From Ectothiorhodospira shaposhnikovii (GTDB taxonomy: Bacteria > Pseudomonadota > Gammaproteobacteria > Ectothiorhodospirales > Ectothiorhodospiraceae), in NCBI RefSeq assembly GCF_022227765.1, contig NZ_JAJMLZ010000003.1, positions 62,001 to 126,000 of the forward strand: a stretch of DNA of 64,000 bases, in the 5' to 3' direction. The notes below the pieces were generated by a model. It did no database searches. It was not told the origin of the DNA and was given only the letters and a program-made list of their open reading frames with translations. The position numbers were made by a program, and so were the translations under genes. Of this stretch, positions 27,761 through 38,509 are shown piece after piece. Numbering within the stretch: position 1 is the first letter of the stretch; every line of letters starts with the position of its first letter.

Positions 27761-28474
27761 TTACGCCTCGCGGATGGCGTGGGCCAGATAGTTGACATCG
27801 ACACCGGGACCCAGGCGATAGGTGCCGGAGAGGAACTGGTAGTGCATGCCCATCAGTTCCTTCAGGGTCAGATTGGCCTCGCGCATCCATTGCTCCATCT
27901 CCGATGGGCGGACGAAGCGGGCGTATTCATGGGTGCCCTTGGGTAGCATGCGCATGAGGTATTCCGCGCCCAGAATGGCCATGGCGAAGGCCTGGGGCGT
28001 GCGGTTGAGGGTGGCGAAGAAGACATGGCCACCGGGCTTCACCAGGCGGGCGCAGGCATGGATGACGGAACCCGGGTCGGGGACATGCTCCAGCATTTCC
28101 ATGCAGGTGACCACATCGAAGGCGCCGGGCATGGCTTCTGCCAGCACCTCGGCGGAGGTCTGCCGGTAATCCACTTCCAGGCCGGACTCCAGCAGGTGCA
28201 TGCGGGCCACGCCCAGACCGTCCTCGCTCATGTCGATGCCGGTGACCTGAGCGCCACGCTGGGCCATGGCTTCGGAGAGCAGGCCGCCGCCGCAGCCCAC
28301 GTCCAGGACCTTGAGGCCCTTGAGTCCGCCGCAGCCTTCATCGATGTAGTCCAGGCGCAGGGGGTTGATTTCGTGCAGGGGGCGGCATTCACCGCTGGGG
28401 TCCCACCAGCGGTGGGCCATGTCACCAAACTTGGCGATCTCGGCGGGGTCGACGTTGTGATGGGTCTCGGACAT
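27761..28474 (-). CDS. ubiG: Ubiquinone biosynthesis O-methyltransferase
   Basis: A 237-aa SAM methyltransferase catalysing both O-methylations in ubiquinone synthesis. It begins NVDPAEIAKFGDMAHRWWDP, the standard UbiG start, and contains KVLDVGCGGGLLSEAMAQRG and the post-motif CMEMLEHVPDPGSVI. The ATG at 28474 is chosen from homology; an upstream in-frame ATG would add 13 residues. Upstream is a REP-like palindrome and the mtaD 3' end on the same strand. Downstream, 40 bases away, is gph. Confidence 0.93.
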   Translation of the reverse strand: MSETHHNVDPAEIAKFGDMAHRWWDPSGECRPLHEINPLRLDYIDEGCGGLKGLKVLDVGCGGGLLSEAMAQRGAQVTGIDMSEDGLGVARMHLLESGLEVDYRQTSAEVLAEAMPGAFDVVTCMEMLEHVPDPGSVIHACARLVKPGGHVFFATLNRTPQAFAMAILGAEYLMRMLPKGTHEYARFVRPSEMEQWMREANLTLKELMGMHYQFLSGTYRLGPGVDVNYLAHAIREA

Positions 28475-28565
28475 GGGGATCGGTCTGCTGGAATGATGGG
28501 GCATTGTACTCACCGGGGCGACATTTTATCCACCTGGAGCCGGAATCCTCCAGGTGTCCATCCCG

Positions 28566-28588
28566 GTGGGAGCGGGTCTGCCCGCGAA
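28566..28588. repeat. REP-like palindrome
   Basis: GTGGGAGCGGG, a tetranucleotide loop, then CCCGCGAA, between ubiG and mtaD. The reverse-oriented counterpart at 33833-33856 shares the GTGGGAGCGG...CCGCGAA frame. Such units resemble the dispersed REP palindromes common in gammaproteobacteria. Confidence 0.6.
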
Positions 28589-28595
28589 CAGTGGC

Positions 28596-29933
28596 TCATC
28601 CGGAGCCGGTCTGATGATCCGCCCTGGCGATCTTCTCCTGCCAGATCCCGATGCGCCGGTGCAGATCGGCCTCGTCAATGGTGGTGAGCTGCCGGTCCCG
28701 CAGCAGCGGGCGGCCGTCCACCCAGACATCACTGACCTGATGGCGGCCGCAGGCATAGATCAGATGGGATACCGGGTCATAGACCGGACGGCATTCCAGG
28801 TCATCCATGAATACCGCGGTGATGTCCGCTCGCTTGCCGGGGACCAGGGAACCGATCTCATCAGCCAGGCCCAGGGCGCGGGCGCCGTTGAGGGTGGCCA
28901 TGCGCAGGGCGGTATGGGCGGGCAGGGCCGCCGCGTTGCCACTGACTCCCTTGGCCAGCAGGGCGGCGGTGCGCATCTCGCCGAACATGTCCAGATCGTT
29001 GTTGCTGGCGGTACCGTCGGTACCCAGGGCCACGTTGACGCCCGCCTCCAGCAGGGCCTGCACCGGGCAGAAGCCGGAGGCCAGTTTGAGGTTGGATTCG
29101 GGGCAGTGGACCACATGGGTGCCAGCCCGCGCCAGGTGGGCGATCTCCGCCGGTTGCAGCTGGGTCATGTGAATGGCCATGAGATTTGAACCGCTCAGGC
29201 CCAGTCCGGCCAGCCGCTCCAGGGGCCGGACACCGAAGCGGGCGGTGGCCTCGTTGACCTCGTGGGCGGTTTCATGGACGTGCATGTGAATGGGCAGGTC
29301 CAGTTCATCGGCCAGGGTGACCAACCGCTTCAGCGGCTCGTCGGACACCGTGTAGGGGGCGTGGGGGGCAAAGCAGAAGGAGAGCAGGGCGTTGCCTTTG
29401 TGGCGATCGTAGATTTCCAGGCCCTTGGCGATGTATTCGTCGCCGTTGGCGGCCCAGCTGCTGGGAAAATCGATGACGATGAGGCCGATGGCCGCTCGCA
29501 GGCCCACTTGGGAGGCCACCAGGGCGGTGGTTTCCGGGAAGAAGTACATGTCATTGAAGCAGGTGGTGCCGCCGCGCAGCATTTCGGCGGCGGCCAGCAG
29601 GCTGCCGTCGTGGACGAAATCCTCGCCGACGAAGCGACCTTCGGCGGGCCAGATATGGTTCTGCAGCCAGTCCATCAGGGGCAAGTCGTCGGCCAGCCCC
29701 CGCAGCAGGGTCATCGGCGAGTGGGTATGGGCATTGATCAGGCCCGGGATGAGGGCGTGCCGGTCCAGGCGGCGGTGGGTGTCGGCCTGGTAGCGCCGTT
29801 CCGCCTCGGGGGTGGGCAGCAGATCCAGTATGCGGCCCTCGTGGATGACCAGGGTGTGATGGTCCAGGACCTGATTGTCCGGTTCCACCGGGATGATCCA
29901 GCGGGCGGAGATCATTTTTTCGACGTTTTTCAT
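28596..29933 (-). CDS. mtaD: 5-methylthioadenosine/S-adenosylhomocysteine deaminase
   Basis: A 445-aa amidohydrolase (TRZ/ATZ family) that deaminates methylthioadenosine and/or S-adenosylhomocysteine. The metal-binding motif [17 protein letters not shown], the HMHVHET motif, the later His in MAIHMTQL and the [17 protein letters not shown] catalytic Asp are all present. ATG 29933 gives a standard N terminus ([20 protein letters not shown]); the much longer open frame upstream is a shadow over mtnA. It is divergent from mtnA, which acts later on the same salvage route, supporting the methylthioadenosine assignment. Confidence 0.88.
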   Translation of the reverse strand: MKNVEKMISARWIIPVEPDNQVLDHHTLVIHEGRILDLLPTPEAERRYQADTHRRLDRHALIPGLINAHTHSPMTLLRGLADDLPLMDWLQNHIWPAEGRFVGEDFVHDGSLLAAAEMLRGGTTCFNDMYFFPETTALVASQVGLRAAIGLIVIDFPSSWAANGDEYIAKGLEIYDRHKGNALLSFCFAPHAPYTVSDEPLKRLVTLADELDLPIHMHVHETAHEVNEATARFGVRPLERLAGLGLSGSNLMAIHMTQLQPAEIAHLARAGTHVVHCPESNLKLASGFCPVQALLEAGVNVALGTDGTASNNDLDMFGEMRTAALLAKGVSGNAAALPAHTALRMATLNGARALGLADEIGSLVPGKRADITAVFMDDLECRPVYDPVSHLIYACGRHQVSDVWVDGRPLLRDRQLTTIDEADLHRRIGIWQEKIARADHQTGSG

Positions 29934-30035
29934 GGCGGAAAAGATAACTGCACCCTGTCGCGGCGGGCAAGCGGTACATCGGTCTTGATCCAACCCACTG
30001 GCGGCGGAATCATGGCGGACATACAATCCTGCCCC

Positions 30036-31091
30036 ATGAACACACACGCCCATGACTCCATTCGTGCCGTGCAGTGGACCGGCACCCACCTGCGCCTGCT
30101 GGATCAGCGGCGCCTTCCCCACGAATCCGTCTACCTGGACATGGATACGGCCCCGGAGGCGGCCGTGGCCATTCGCGACATGGTGGTGCGCGGCGCCCCG
30201 GCCATCGGGGTGACGGCCGCCTATGCGGTGGTCCTGTCCGCTCGTCAGGCCTGGTCCCGTGATCCGTCCCACTGGCGGGACGCCATGCAGGCGGATCTGG
30301 ACACCCTGGCGGCCTCTCGTCCCACCGCCGTGAACCTGTTCTGGGCCCTGGCCCATATGCGTCGGCTCATGGATCGCCTGCCCGACGGTGTCGACCCCAC
30401 CGGCGAACTGCTGCTTGAGGCCGAGCGCATCCATCACGACGACATCGAAGGCAACCGCCGCATGGGCGAACTGGGCGCCGCCCTGATCGACCCCGGCAAG
30501 GCCGTGCTGACCCACTGCAATACCGGCTCGCTGGCCACCGGCGGCTACGGCACCGCCCTGGGAGTCATCCGCAGTGCCTATGCCAAGGGCCTGATTCCCC
30601 ATGTCTTTGCCGATGAAACCCGACCCTGGTTGCAGGGGGCGCGCCTGACCGCCTGGGAACTGGTGCAGGACGGCATTCCGGTCAGCCTGCTGTGCGAGGG
30701 CGCGGCCGCCAGCCTGATGCGGGAAGATCGGGTGAGCTGGGTGATCGTGGGCGCGGACCGCATTGCCGCCAATGGCGATGCCGCCAACAAGATCGGCACC
30801 TATGGTCTGGCCGTGCTGGCCCGGCATCATGGGGTGCGCTTCATGGTGGTGGCCCCCACCACCACCATCGACATGGAAGCGGCCGACGGCAGCGCCATTC
30901 CGATCGAGCAGCGCGGGGCCGAGGAAGTGCTGGAACTGGCCGGAAAGCGGGTGGCCGCCGATGGGGCAGGGGCCTGGAACCCGGCCTTTGACGTCACCCC
31001 CGCCGGACTGATCGACGCCATCGTCACCGAACGGGGTGTGGTGGAACAGCCGGATCGGGAAAAAATGCTGGCTCTGATGTCGGGACGCTGA
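30036..31091 (+). CDS. mtnA: S-methyl-5-thioribose-1-phosphate isomerase
   Basis: A 351-aa enzyme that converts methylthioribose-1-phosphate to the ribulose form in methionine salvage. Signature motifs are [36 protein letters not shown] with the catalytic Cys, and [17 protein letters not shown] with the catalytic Asp. ATG 30036 ([14 protein letters not shown]) fits homologues; ATG 30012 would add eight residues, and neither has a strong ribosome binding site. It is divergent from mtaD, with an intergenic space of about 100 bases. Confidence 0.92.
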   Translation: MNTHAHDSIRAVQWTGTHLRLLDQRRLPHESVYLDMDTAPEAAVAIRDMVVRGAPAIGVTAAYAVVLSARQAWSRDPSHWRDAMQADLDTLAASRPTAVNLFWALAHMRRLMDRLPDGVDPTGELLLEAERIHHDDIEGNRRMGELGAALIDPGKAVLTHCNTGSLATGGYGTALGVIRSAYAKGLIPHVFADETRPWLQGARLTAWELVQDGIPVSLLCEGAAASLMREDRVSWVIVGADRIAANGDAANKIGTYGLAVLARHHGVRFMVVAPTTTIDMEAADGSAIPIEQRGAEEVLELAGKRVAADGAGAWNPAFDVTPAGLIDAIVTERGVVEQPDREKMLALMSGR

Positions 31092-31105
31092 CCTGACCTG
31101 GCCTT

Positions 31106-31134
31106 GCGGTTGCCGGGACTTGTCCGGCAACCGC
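31106..31134 (+). terminator. Stem-loop after mtnA
   Basis: An 11-bp perfect stem GCGGTTGCCGG/CCGGCAACCGC with a 7-base loop, 14 bases after the mtnA stop. There is no T-tract, so termination is inferred only from position. A TATGAT -10-like hexamer at 31191-31196 lies further on, before gyrA. Confidence 0.5.
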
Positions 31135-31248
31135 CGCCGAAACCATGCGGCGGACGGGGCGGCGGCCCCCTGGCCATCCCGACGTTGTGGTATGATTGTC
31201 CGCTTGTTCTGATCCCTTTTTCCGCCCATCATCACGCCCTGAGACTGA

Positions 31249-33819
31249 ATGGCCGAATTCGCCAAAGAAATCCTCCCCGTCAATCTCGAAGACGAGATGC
31301 GCCAGTCCTATCTGGACTACGCGATGAGTGTCATCATCGGGCGCGCCCTGCCCGACGTGCGGGACGGACTCAAGCCGGTACACCGCCGCGTCCTCTTCGC
31401 CATGCGCGAGCTGGGCAATGACTGGAACAAACCCTACAAGAAATCCGCCCGCGTGGTCGGTGACGTGATCGGTAAGTATCACCCTCATGGTGATTCCGCC
31501 GTCTACGACACCATCGTGCGCATGGCCCAGCCCTTCTCCATGCGCTACATGCTGGTGGACGGGCAGGGCAACTTCGGCTCAGTGGACGGCGACGCCCCGG
31601 CGGCGATGCGATACACCGAAGTCCGCATGGCCCGGATCGCCCACGAAATGCTGGCGGACATCGACAAGGAAACCGTCGATTTTGTCGACAACTACGATGG
31701 TTCCGAGTCCGAACCCTCCGTCTTCCCCGCCCAGTTGCCCCATCTGCTGATCAACGGCTCGGCCGGCATCGCGGTGGGCATGGCCACCAACATCCCGCCC
31801 CATAACCTCACCGAGGTGGTGAATGCCTGCATTGCCCTGATTGATGACCCGGAACTGGGCATCGACGGGCTGATGGAGCATCTGCCGGGTCCGGATTTCC
31901 CCACCGCCGGCACCATCAACGGCGATCGCGGCATCCACGAGGCCTACCGCACCGGCCGCGGCCGCATCTACGTGCGCGCCCGCACCGAGATCGAGACCGA
32001 CGAGCGGACCGGGCGTCAGTCCATCATCGTCACCGAGCTGCCCTACCAGGTGAACAAGGCCCGGTTGCTGGAGCGCATTGCCGAACTGGTCAAGGAGAAG
32101 AAGCTCGAAGGCATCAGCGAGCTGCGGGACGAATCCGACAAGGACGGCATGCGCATGGTGGTGGAACTCAAGCGCGGCGAAGTCCCCGAGGTGATCATCA
32201 ACAATCTCTATCAGCACACCCAGATGCAGAACGTGTTCGGCATCAACATGGTGGCGCTGGTGGATGGTCAGCCCCGTCTTCTGGATCTCAAGCAGATCCT
32301 GGAGGCCTTCCTGCGCCATCGCCGGGAAGTGGTGACCCGACGGACCATCTATGAACTGCGCAAGGCCCGTGAGCGTGCCCACGTGCTGGAAGGCCTGGCG
32401 GTGGCACTGGCCAATATCGACGAGGTCATCGCCCTGATCAAGGCCTCCGGCAGCCCCGCCGAAGCCAAGGAAGGGCTGCTGGCCCGGGCCTGGAATCCGG
32501 GTGTGGTGACCGGCATGCTGGAACGTGCCGGGGCCCTGGCTTCCCGCCCCGAGGACCTGGCGCCGGCATTCGGTCTGAGGGAGGACGGTTATCATCTGTC
32601 CGAGGCCCAGGCCCAGGCCATCCTGGACCTGCGCCTGCATCGTCTGACCGGGCTGGAGCAGGACAAGATCGTCGCCGAGTATCGGGAACTGCTGGAGCGC
32701 ATCCATTACCTGCTGGAGATCCTCGGCAGCCCGGATCGGTTGATGGCGGTGATTCGCGAGGAACTGGAAGCGATCCGGGAACAGTACGGTGATGAACGCC
32801 GGACCGAGATCCTGAGCACCCAGCTTGACCTGACCCTGGAGGATCTGATCACCGAGGAAGACGTGGTGGTCACCCTGTCCCATGCCGGTTATGCCAAGTA
32901 CCAGCCCCTGAGCGCCTATCGTGCCCAGCGCCGTGGCGGCCGGGGCAAGACCGCCACCACCTTCCGCGACGAGGATTTCGTGGATCGTCTGGTGGTGGCC
33001 AACACCCACGACACCATCCTGTGCTTCTCCAGCCGTGGCAAGGCCTACTGGCTCAAGGTGTATGAACTGCCCCTGGGCAGTCGTACCGCCCGCGGCCGCC
33101 CCATGGTCAACCTGTTGCCCCTGGAGGAAGGGGAACGGATCAACGCCATTCTGCCGGTGCGTGAGTTCAGCGAGGATGTCTATGTCTTCATGGCTACCAG
33201 TGAAGGCGTGGTGAAGAAGACGCCGTTGGTGGATTTCTCCCGTCCCCGTTCCAACGGCATCATCGCCGTAGGTCTGCGGGATGGAGACTGGCTGGTGGAT
33301 GTGAAGATCACCGACGGCCGCAAGGACGTCATGCTGCTCACTTCCGCCGGCAAAGCCATTCGCTTCAACGAGGATTCCGTCCGTCCCATGGGGCGTACCG
33401 CCAGTGGCGTGCGCGGCGTGAAGCTGAGCGAGGGCCAGCAGGTGATTTCCCTGATCATCGTCGATCAGGGCACCATCCTGGTGGCCACCGAGAACGGTTA
33501 CGGCAAGCGCACCCCGCCGGAGGATTTCCCGCTCCATGGCCGTGGTGGTCAGGGAGTCATCGCCATCCAGACCGGCGGCCGCAACGGCAACGTGGTCGGC
33601 GCGACCCTGGTGGGCGACGAGGACGAGGTCATGCTCATCACCAACGGGGGTACGCTGGTGCGGACTCCGGTGGCCGATATCTCGGTGCTGGGTCGCAACA
33701 CCCAGGGCGTGAGGCTGATCCGTCTGGCCGACGACGAGAACCTGGTGGAACTGGCCCGGGTGGAAGGTCTCAACGGGGAAGGCGAGGATGAGGCCGCCCC
33801 CGAGGATGCCGATGCCTGA
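31249..33819 (+). CDS. gyrA: DNA gyrase subunit A
   Basis: An 856-aa type II topoisomerase breakage-reunion subunit. It starts [20 protein letters not shown]; the active-site Tyr122 lies in [10 protein letters not shown]. The quinolone-resistance region reads [17 protein letters not shown] with Ser83 and Asp87, so it has the wild-type (sensitive) pattern by E. coli numbering. The C-terminal pinwheel contains the GyrA box (QRRGGRGK). It heads the gyrA-serC-serA-pheA-hisC-tyrA-aroA-cmk-rpsA run, a gene order typical of gammaproteobacteria. Confidence 0.97.
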   Translation: MAEFAKEILPVNLEDEMRQSYLDYAMSVIIGRALPDVRDGLKPVHRRVLFAMRELGNDWNKPYKKSARVVGDVIGKYHPHGDSAVYDTIVRMAQPFSMRYMLVDGQGNFGSVDGDAPAAMRYTEVRMARIAHEMLADIDKETVDFVDNYDGSESEPSVFPAQLPHLLINGSAGIAVGMATNIPPHNLTEVVNACIALIDDPELGIDGLMEHLPGPDFPTAGTINGDRGIHEAYRTGRGRIYVRARTEIETDERTGRQSIIVTELPYQVNKARLLERIAELVKEKKLEGISELRDESDKDGMRMVVELKRGEVPEVIINNLYQHTQMQNVFGINMVALVDGQPRLLDLKQILEAFLRHRREVVTRRTIYELRKARERAHVLEGLAVALANIDEVIALIKASGSPAEAKEGLLARAWNPGVVTGMLERAGALASRPEDLAPAFGLREDGYHLSEAQAQAILDLRLHRLTGLEQDKIVAEYRELLERIHYLLEILGSPDRLMAVIREELEAIREQYGDERRTEILSTQLDLTLEDLITEEDVVVTLSHAGYAKYQPLSAYRAQRRGGRGKTATTFRDEDFVDRLVVANTHDTILCFSSRGKAYWLKVYELPLGSRTARGRPMVNLLPLEEGERINAILPVREFSEDVYVFMATSEGVVKKTPLVDFSRPRSNGIIAVGLRDGDWLVDVKITDGRKDVMLLTSAGKAIRFNEDSVRPMGRTASGVRGVKLSEGQQVISLIIVDQGTILVATENGYGKRTPPEDFPLHGRGGQGVIAIQTGGRNGNVVGATLVGDEDEVMLITNGGTLVRTPVADISVLGRNTQGVRLIRLADDENLVELARVEGLNGEGEDEAAPEDADA

Positions 33820-33832
33820 GTCCGTTCCGGCT

Positions 33833-33856
33833 TTCGCGGCCAAGGGCCGCTCCCAC
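33833..33856. repeat. REP-like palindrome, reverse orientation
   Basis: TTCGCGGCC, AAG loop, GGCCGCTCCCAC, in the gyrA-serC gap. It is the reverse-oriented relative of the palindrome at 28566-28588. The remainder of the gap to serC shows nothing clear. Confidence 0.55.
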
Positions 33857-33940
33857 GGAGGGCGGTCTCCCACACAGTGCTGCTTTTGCCTGGATGGCGA
33901 CAAACCGTATTCGTAGTGTGATCCAACCCTGGAGCAAACC

Positions 33941-35023
33941 ATGACACGAGTCTACAACTTCAGCGCCGGCCCCGCCGTGCTGCCCGAGCCGGTGCTGGAA
34001 CGCGCCCGCGAAGAAATGCTCGACTGGAACGGGACCGGTATGTCGGTGATGGAAATGAGTCACCGTGGCAAGGCCTTTGTGTCCATCGCCGCCCAGGCGG
34101 AACAGGATCTGCGGGATCTGTTGCAGATCCCCGCCAACTACAAGGTGCTGTTCCTGCAGGGCGGTGCCACCGGCCAGTTCGCCGCCATCCCCATGAACCT
34201 GCTGCGGGGCAAGACCCGGGTGGACTATGTCAACACCGGCGCCTGGTCCAAGAAGGCCATCTCCGAAGCCAGGAAATATGCGGATGTGAACGTGGTGGCC
34301 ACCGCCGCCGACAGCCACTTCACCACCATCCCGGCCTTTGATACCTGGCAGCGCGGCAGCGATGCCGCCTACCTGCACTACACCCCCAACGAGACCATCG
34401 GCGGGGTGGAATTCCACTGGATCCCCGAATCCGGTGACGTACCCCTGGTGGCGGACATGTCCTCCAACATCCTGTCCGGTCCCCTGGATGTCTCCCGCTT
34501 CGGCCTCATCTACGCCGGCGCCCAGAAGAACATCGGTCCCGCCGGCCTCACCCTGGTGATCGTGCGTGACGACCTGCTGGGCGGCGCCATGGCATCCACC
34601 CCCAGCATCTTCGACTACCAGGTGCAGGCGGAAGCCGAGTCCATGTCCAACACCCCGCCCACCTATGCCTGGTACCTGGCCGGCCTGGTGTTCCAGTGGC
34701 TCAAGGAGATCGGCGGCCTGAAGGTGATGGAGGAGATCAATCGCCGCAAGGCCGAGAAGCTCTACAAGGCCATCGACAACTCCGCCTTCTACACCAACCC
34801 GGTGGATGTGGCTGCCCGCTCCCGCATGAACGTGCCCTTCACCCTGGCGGACCCCGAACTGGACGGCCTGTTCCTCAAGGAAGCCGAGCAGGCGGGACTG
34901 ACCACCCTCAAGGGCCACCGCTCCGTGGGTGGCATGCGTGCCAGCATCTACAACGCCATGCCCGAGGCCGGCGTCGATGCCCTGGTGGAATTCATGGTGG
35001 ACTTCGAACAGCGCAAGGCCTGA
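33941..35023 (+). CDS. serC: Phosphoserine aminotransferase
   Basis: A 360-aa class V PLP aminotransferase acting in serine synthesis (phosphohydroxypyruvate to phosphoserine) and, in gammaproteobacteria, pyridoxal phosphate synthesis. It starts [18 protein letters not shown]; the PLP lysine lies in [22 protein letters not shown] precedes the ATG by seven bases. The serA gene begins one base after its stop, so the two enzymes of the pathway are coupled. Confidence 0.96.
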   Translation: MTRVYNFSAGPAVLPEPVLERAREEMLDWNGTGMSVMEMSHRGKAFVSIAAQAEQDLRDLLQIPANYKVLFLQGGATGQFAAIPMNLLRGKTRVDYVNTGAWSKKAISEARKYADVNVVATAADSHFTTIPAFDTWQRGSDAAYLHYTPNETIGGVEFHWIPESGDVPLVADMSSNILSGPLDVSRFGLIYAGAQKNIGPAGLTLVIVRDDLLGGAMASTPSIFDYQVQAEAESMSNTPPTYAWYLAGLVFQWLKEIGGLKVMEEINRRKAEKLYKAIDNSAFYTNPVDVAARSRMNVPFTLADPELDGLFLKEAEQAGLTTLKGHRSVGGMRASIYNAMPEAGVDALVEFMVDFEQRKA

Positions 35024-35024
35024 C

Positions 35025-36188
35025 ATGTACAAGATCCTTACCCTGAACAACATCTCTCCCAGGGGCCTGGACCGGTTCGGCCACGAGCATTACGAAGTGG
35101 CCTCCGAAATCAGCCAGCCCGATGCCGTCATGGTGCGTTCGTTCAACATGCATCAGATGGAGATTCCCGCCAGCCTCAAGGCCGTGGGCCGCGCCGGTGC
35201 CGGCGTGAACAACATTCCCCTGGATGCCATGACCGAGCGGGGCGTGGCGGTTTTCAATGCGCCCGGCGCCAATGCCAACGCGGTGAAGGAACTGGTGCTG
35301 GCGGGGATGCTGCTGGCGGCCCGCAACATCTGCCAGGCCTGGGACTACACCCGCCATCTGGAAGGGGATGACGCCACCCTGCACAAGCAGGTGGAAGCCG
35401 GCAAGAAACAGTTCAGTGGTTTTGAACTGCCCGGCCGTACCCTGGGCGTGGTGGGTCTGGGGGCCATCGGTGTCCTGGTGGCCAATGCCGCGCGCGCCCT
35501 GGGCATGAACGTCATCGGCTTCGATCCGCACATCACCGTGCGTGCCGCCTGGCAGCTGGATGCCGGTGTGCAGCAGGCCCTGAGCGTGGACGATCTGATC
35601 GCCCGATGCGACATGGTCACCTTCCATGTCCCCCTGAACGACCATACCCGTCATCTGCTCAACCGGGAGCGGCTTCACTCCATGCGGGACGGTGCCGTGG
35701 TGCTGAATTTTGCCCGCGAGGGCATCGTGGACGAGGCCGCCGTGCTCGAGGCCCTGGAAGCAGGCAAGCTGCGCAGTTATGTGTGTGATTTCCCCAGCAA
35801 CAACCTGATGGGCAAGGCCGGGGTGATCGCCCTGCCGCACCTGGGTGCCTCTACCCAGGAAGCGGAGGAGAACTGCGCCGTCATGGTGGCGGATCAGCTG
35901 CGCGAGTACCTGGAGCACGGCAATGTGCGCAATTCCGTGAACCTGCCGGAGGTGGTGCTGCCTCGGGCGGGCAAGACCCGTCTGGCAGTCATCAACCGCA
36001 ATCTGCCGGACATGGTGGGGCAGATCTCCCATGTGCTGGGGCAGAACAGCATCAATATCGTCCACATGGTGAATGAATCCCGCGCCGGAGTTGCCTACAA
36101 TCTCATCGACGTGGAAGACGAGATCGGTGAAGAAGCGGCCCGCGCCATCGCGGGCATTGACGGCGTGTTGCGGGTCCGCGTCCTGTAA
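35025..36188 (+). CDS. serA: D-3-phosphoglycerate dehydrogenase
   Basis: A 387-aa NAD-dependent dehydrogenase for the first step of serine synthesis. The NAD motif GRTLGVVGLGAIGVLVANAA is central, with the catalytic residues in NFAREGIVDE and ALPHLGASTQEAEENCA. A short C-terminal ACT domain (SQISHVLGQNSINIVHMVNE) could bind an amino acid. Shorter than the E. coli enzyme but typical for the form encoded beside serC. ATG 35025, immediately after the serC stop; the open frame extends back over serC without homology. Confidence 0.93.
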   Translation: MYKILTLNNISPRGLDRFGHEHYEVASEISQPDAVMVRSFNMHQMEIPASLKAVGRAGAGVNNIPLDAMTERGVAVFNAPGANANAVKELVLAGMLLAARNICQAWDYTRHLEGDDATLHKQVEAGKKQFSGFELPGRTLGVVGLGAIGVLVANAARALGMNVIGFDPHITVRAAWQLDAGVQQALSVDDLIARCDMVTFHVPLNDHTRHLLNRERLHSMRDGAVVLNFAREGIVDEAAVLEALEAGKLRSYVCDFPSNNLMGKAGVIALPHLGASTQEAEENCAVMVADQLREYLEHGNVRNSVNLPEVVLPRAGKTRLAVINRNLPDMVGQISHVLGQNSINIVHMVNESRAGVAYNLIDVEDEIGEEAARAIAGIDGVLRVRVL

Positions 36189-36217
36189 CAGGTCCCACGG
36201 CTAGAGCAGATCGAGAT

Positions 36218-37309
36218 ATGAGTGGTCAGGACGGGGAGACGCTGGACGGCATTCGCCGGCGCATTGATGCGCTGGACGATGAGATCATGCGTCTGATCAG
36301 CGAACGGGCCGACTGTGCCCAGGAAGTGGCCCGCATCAAGCGGGCCGCCGATGCCCGGGCGGAGTTTTACCGTCCGGAACGGGAGGCCCAGGTATTGCGC
36401 CGGATTCAGGCGGCCAATCCCGGCCCCCTGAACAGCGAGGAGATGGCCCGGTTGTTCCGGGAGATCATGTCCGCCTGTCTGGCCCTGGAGCAGCAGTTGT
36501 CCATTGCCTTTCTGGGGCCGGAGGGGACCTTCACCCAGGCCGCCGCCCTCAAGCATTTCGGGCATTCGGTCAATACGGTCCCCATGAATGCCATCGACGA
36601 GGTATTCCGTGAAGTGGAGTCCGGCAGTGCCCATTACGGGGTGGTGCCGGTGGAGAACTCCACGGAAGGGGTGGTGACCCATACCCTGGACCGCTTCATG
36701 CAGTCTCCCCTGAGCATCTGCGGTGAGGTGGAGCTGAGAATTCATCACCACCTGCTGTCCACGGCCGACGCGCTGTCCCGGGTGGAGCGGATCTATTCCC
36801 ACCAGCAGTCCCTGGCCCAGTGCCGGGAGTGGCTGGATGCCCGTCTGCCCCATGCCGAGCGCCTGTCGGTGAGCAGCAATGCCGATGCGGCCCGGCGTGC
36901 GTCCCGGGAGCCGGGGGCGGCGGCCATTGCCAGCGAGGCGGCGGCGGAGCTTTACGGCCTCAACGTGCTGGCGGCCAATATCGAGGACTCACCGGACAAC
37001 ACCACCCGCTTCCTGGTGATCGGACCCCGTTCCAGCGGGCCCTCCGGCAACGACAAGACCTCGCTGCTGGTATCGGCCCGCAATCGCCCCGGTTCCCTCC
37101 ATGGTCTGCTCTCGCCCTTTGCCGATAATGACGTGAGCCTGACCCGGATCGAATCCCGGCCTTCCCACTGCGTGAACTGGGAATATGTGTTCTTCATGGA
37201 CATCGAGGGTCATGCCCAGGATGCCCACGTGGCCAAGGCCCTGAGAGAACTCAAGCAGGAAGCGGAACTGGTCAAGGTGCTGGGCTCCTACCCCAAGGCG
37301 GTTCTGTAG
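36218..37309 (+). CDS. pheA: Chorismate mutase/prephenate dehydratase
   Basis: A 363-aa bifunctional enzyme making phenylpyruvate from chorismate. An AroQ-type mutase occupies about 1-95 (IRRRIDALDDEIMRLISERA), the prephenate dehydratase about 96-275 (IAFLGPEGTFTQAA, GVVPVENSTEGVV, DNTTRFLVIG), and a regulatory ACT domain about 285-360 (NRPGSLHGLLSPFADNDVSL, ESRP), which in the family senses phenylalanine. It sits between serA and hisC in the standard order. Confidence 0.96.
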   Translation: MSGQDGETLDGIRRRIDALDDEIMRLISERADCAQEVARIKRAADARAEFYRPEREAQVLRRIQAANPGPLNSEEMARLFREIMSACLALEQQLSIAFLGPEGTFTQAAALKHFGHSVNTVPMNAIDEVFREVESGSAHYGVVPVENSTEGVVTHTLDRFMQSPLSICGEVELRIHHHLLSTADALSRVERIYSHQQSLAQCREWLDARLPHAERLSVSSNADAARRASREPGAAAIASEAAAELYGLNVLAANIEDSPDNTTRFLVIGPRSSGPSGNDKTSLLVSARNRPGSLHGLLSPFADNDVSLTRIESRPSHCVNWEYVFFMDIEGHAQDAHVAKALRELKQEAELVKVLGSYPKAVL

Positions 37310-37384
37310 GCCCTTGCATCGGAGGCGGCCATCCGCGCTCGGGCAGTTTTGTGACGGCTTCCAAGAATCAACCCCGGAGACAAC

Positions 37385-38509
37385 ATGAGCTGTGATTACC
37401 GTGCCCTGGCCAATGCCGGGGTTCAGAGCCTGATGCCTTACCAGCCCGGCAAGCCGGTGGAGGAGCTGGAGCGGGAACTGGGCATCCGCGAGAGCATCAA
37501 GCTGGCCTCCAACGAAAACCCCCTGGGCCCCAGTCCCCGTGCCATTCAGTCCCTGGGCGGATTGCTGGAGGGGCTGGCCCTGTATCCCGATGGCGGCGGT
37601 TTCGCCTTGCGCCGCCGTCTGGGGGAGGTGCTGGGGGTGGAACCGGCCTGCATCACTCTGGGCAACGGCTCCAACGACGTGCTGGAACTCATTGCCCGGG
37701 CCTATCTCTCCCCCGGCCGCAACGCGGTCTTCTCCGCCCATGCCTTTGCCGTCTATCCGCTGGTGGTGCAGGCGGTGGATGCCGAGGCCCGCGTCGCCCC
37801 GGCCAATCCCGTGGATCATGCCATGCCCTACGGCCACGACCTGGCCGCCATGGCGGAGCGGGTGGATGCCCATACCCGGGTGATCTTCGTCGCCAACCCC
37901 AACAATCCCACCGGCACCTGGCTGGATGGCGCTTCCCTCAAGGCCTTCATCGCCGCTCAGCCCCGGGAGACCCTGGTGGTGGTGGACGAGGCCTATTTCG
38001 AATACGTGGAAGAAGCCGAATACCCGGATACCACCCGCTGGCTGGCGGAATTCCCCAACCTGGTGGTGACCCGGACCTTTTCCAAGATCCACGGCCTGGC
38101 GGGTCTGCGCATCGGCTACGCGGTGTCCAGTCCGGAGGTGGCGGACATCCTCAATCGGGTGCGTCAGCCTTTCAATACCAACACCCTGGCCCAGGCCGGT
38201 GCCCTGGCCGCCCTGGAAGACGACGCCCACGTGCGTGAGTCCGTCAGGGTGAACCGGGAAGGTTTGGCCTTTCTCACCGCCGCCTGCCGCGAGCGGGGTC
38301 TGGATTTCATTCCTTCGGTGGGCAACTTCCTGTGCATCGACATGGGCCGGGAAGCCGGGCCGGTGTATCAGGCTCTGCTGCACCAGGGGGTGATCGTGCG
38401 TCCCGTGGGCGGCGGTTACGGTCTGCCCCGTCATCTGCGGGTGACGGTGGGGCGTGCCCATGAAAACCGGCGTTTCATCGACGCCCTGGATCAGGTGTTG
38501 GGCCGGTGA
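37385..38509 (+). CDS. hisC: Histidinol-phosphate/aromatic aminotransferase
   Basis: A 374-aa class I/II PLP aminotransferase. Visible signatures are KLASNENPLGPSP near the N terminus, NPNNPTGTW, VVDEAYFEY and the PLP lysine in RTFSKIHGLAGLRIGYAV. In this aromatic-synthesis run it probably acts as a HisC2-type enzyme on aromatic keto acids as well as histidinol phosphate; the sequence alone does not decide. GGAG precedes the ATG. Its end overlaps the start of tyrA by four bases. Confidence 0.92.
   Translation: MSCDYRALANAGVQSLMPYQPGKPVEELERELGIRESIKLASNENPLGPSPRAIQSLGGLLEGLALYPDGGGFALRRRLGEVLGVEPACITLGNGSNDVLELIARAYLSPGRNAVFSAHAFAVYPLVVQAVDAEARVAPANPVDHAMPYGHDLAAMAERVDAHTRVIFVANPNNPTGTWLDGASLKAFIAAQPRETLVVVDEAYFEYVEEAEYPDTTRWLAEFPNLVVTRTFSKIHGLAGLRIGYAVSSPEVADILNRVRQPFNTNTLAQAGALAALEDDAHVRESVRVNREGLAFLTAACRERGLDFIPSVGNFLCIDMGREAGPVYQALLHQGVIVRPVGGGYGLPRHLRVTVGRAHENRRFIDALDQVLGR

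Noticed and set aside
29262-30011. N-terminal 250-residue extension of the mtnA frame
   Set aside because: This part lies antisense to mtaD and has no similarity to MtnA; a start at 30012 or 30036 explains the gene.
31249-31560. Quinolone-resistance substitution in GyrA
   Set aside because: Positions 83 and 87 are Ser and Asp, the sensitive pattern.
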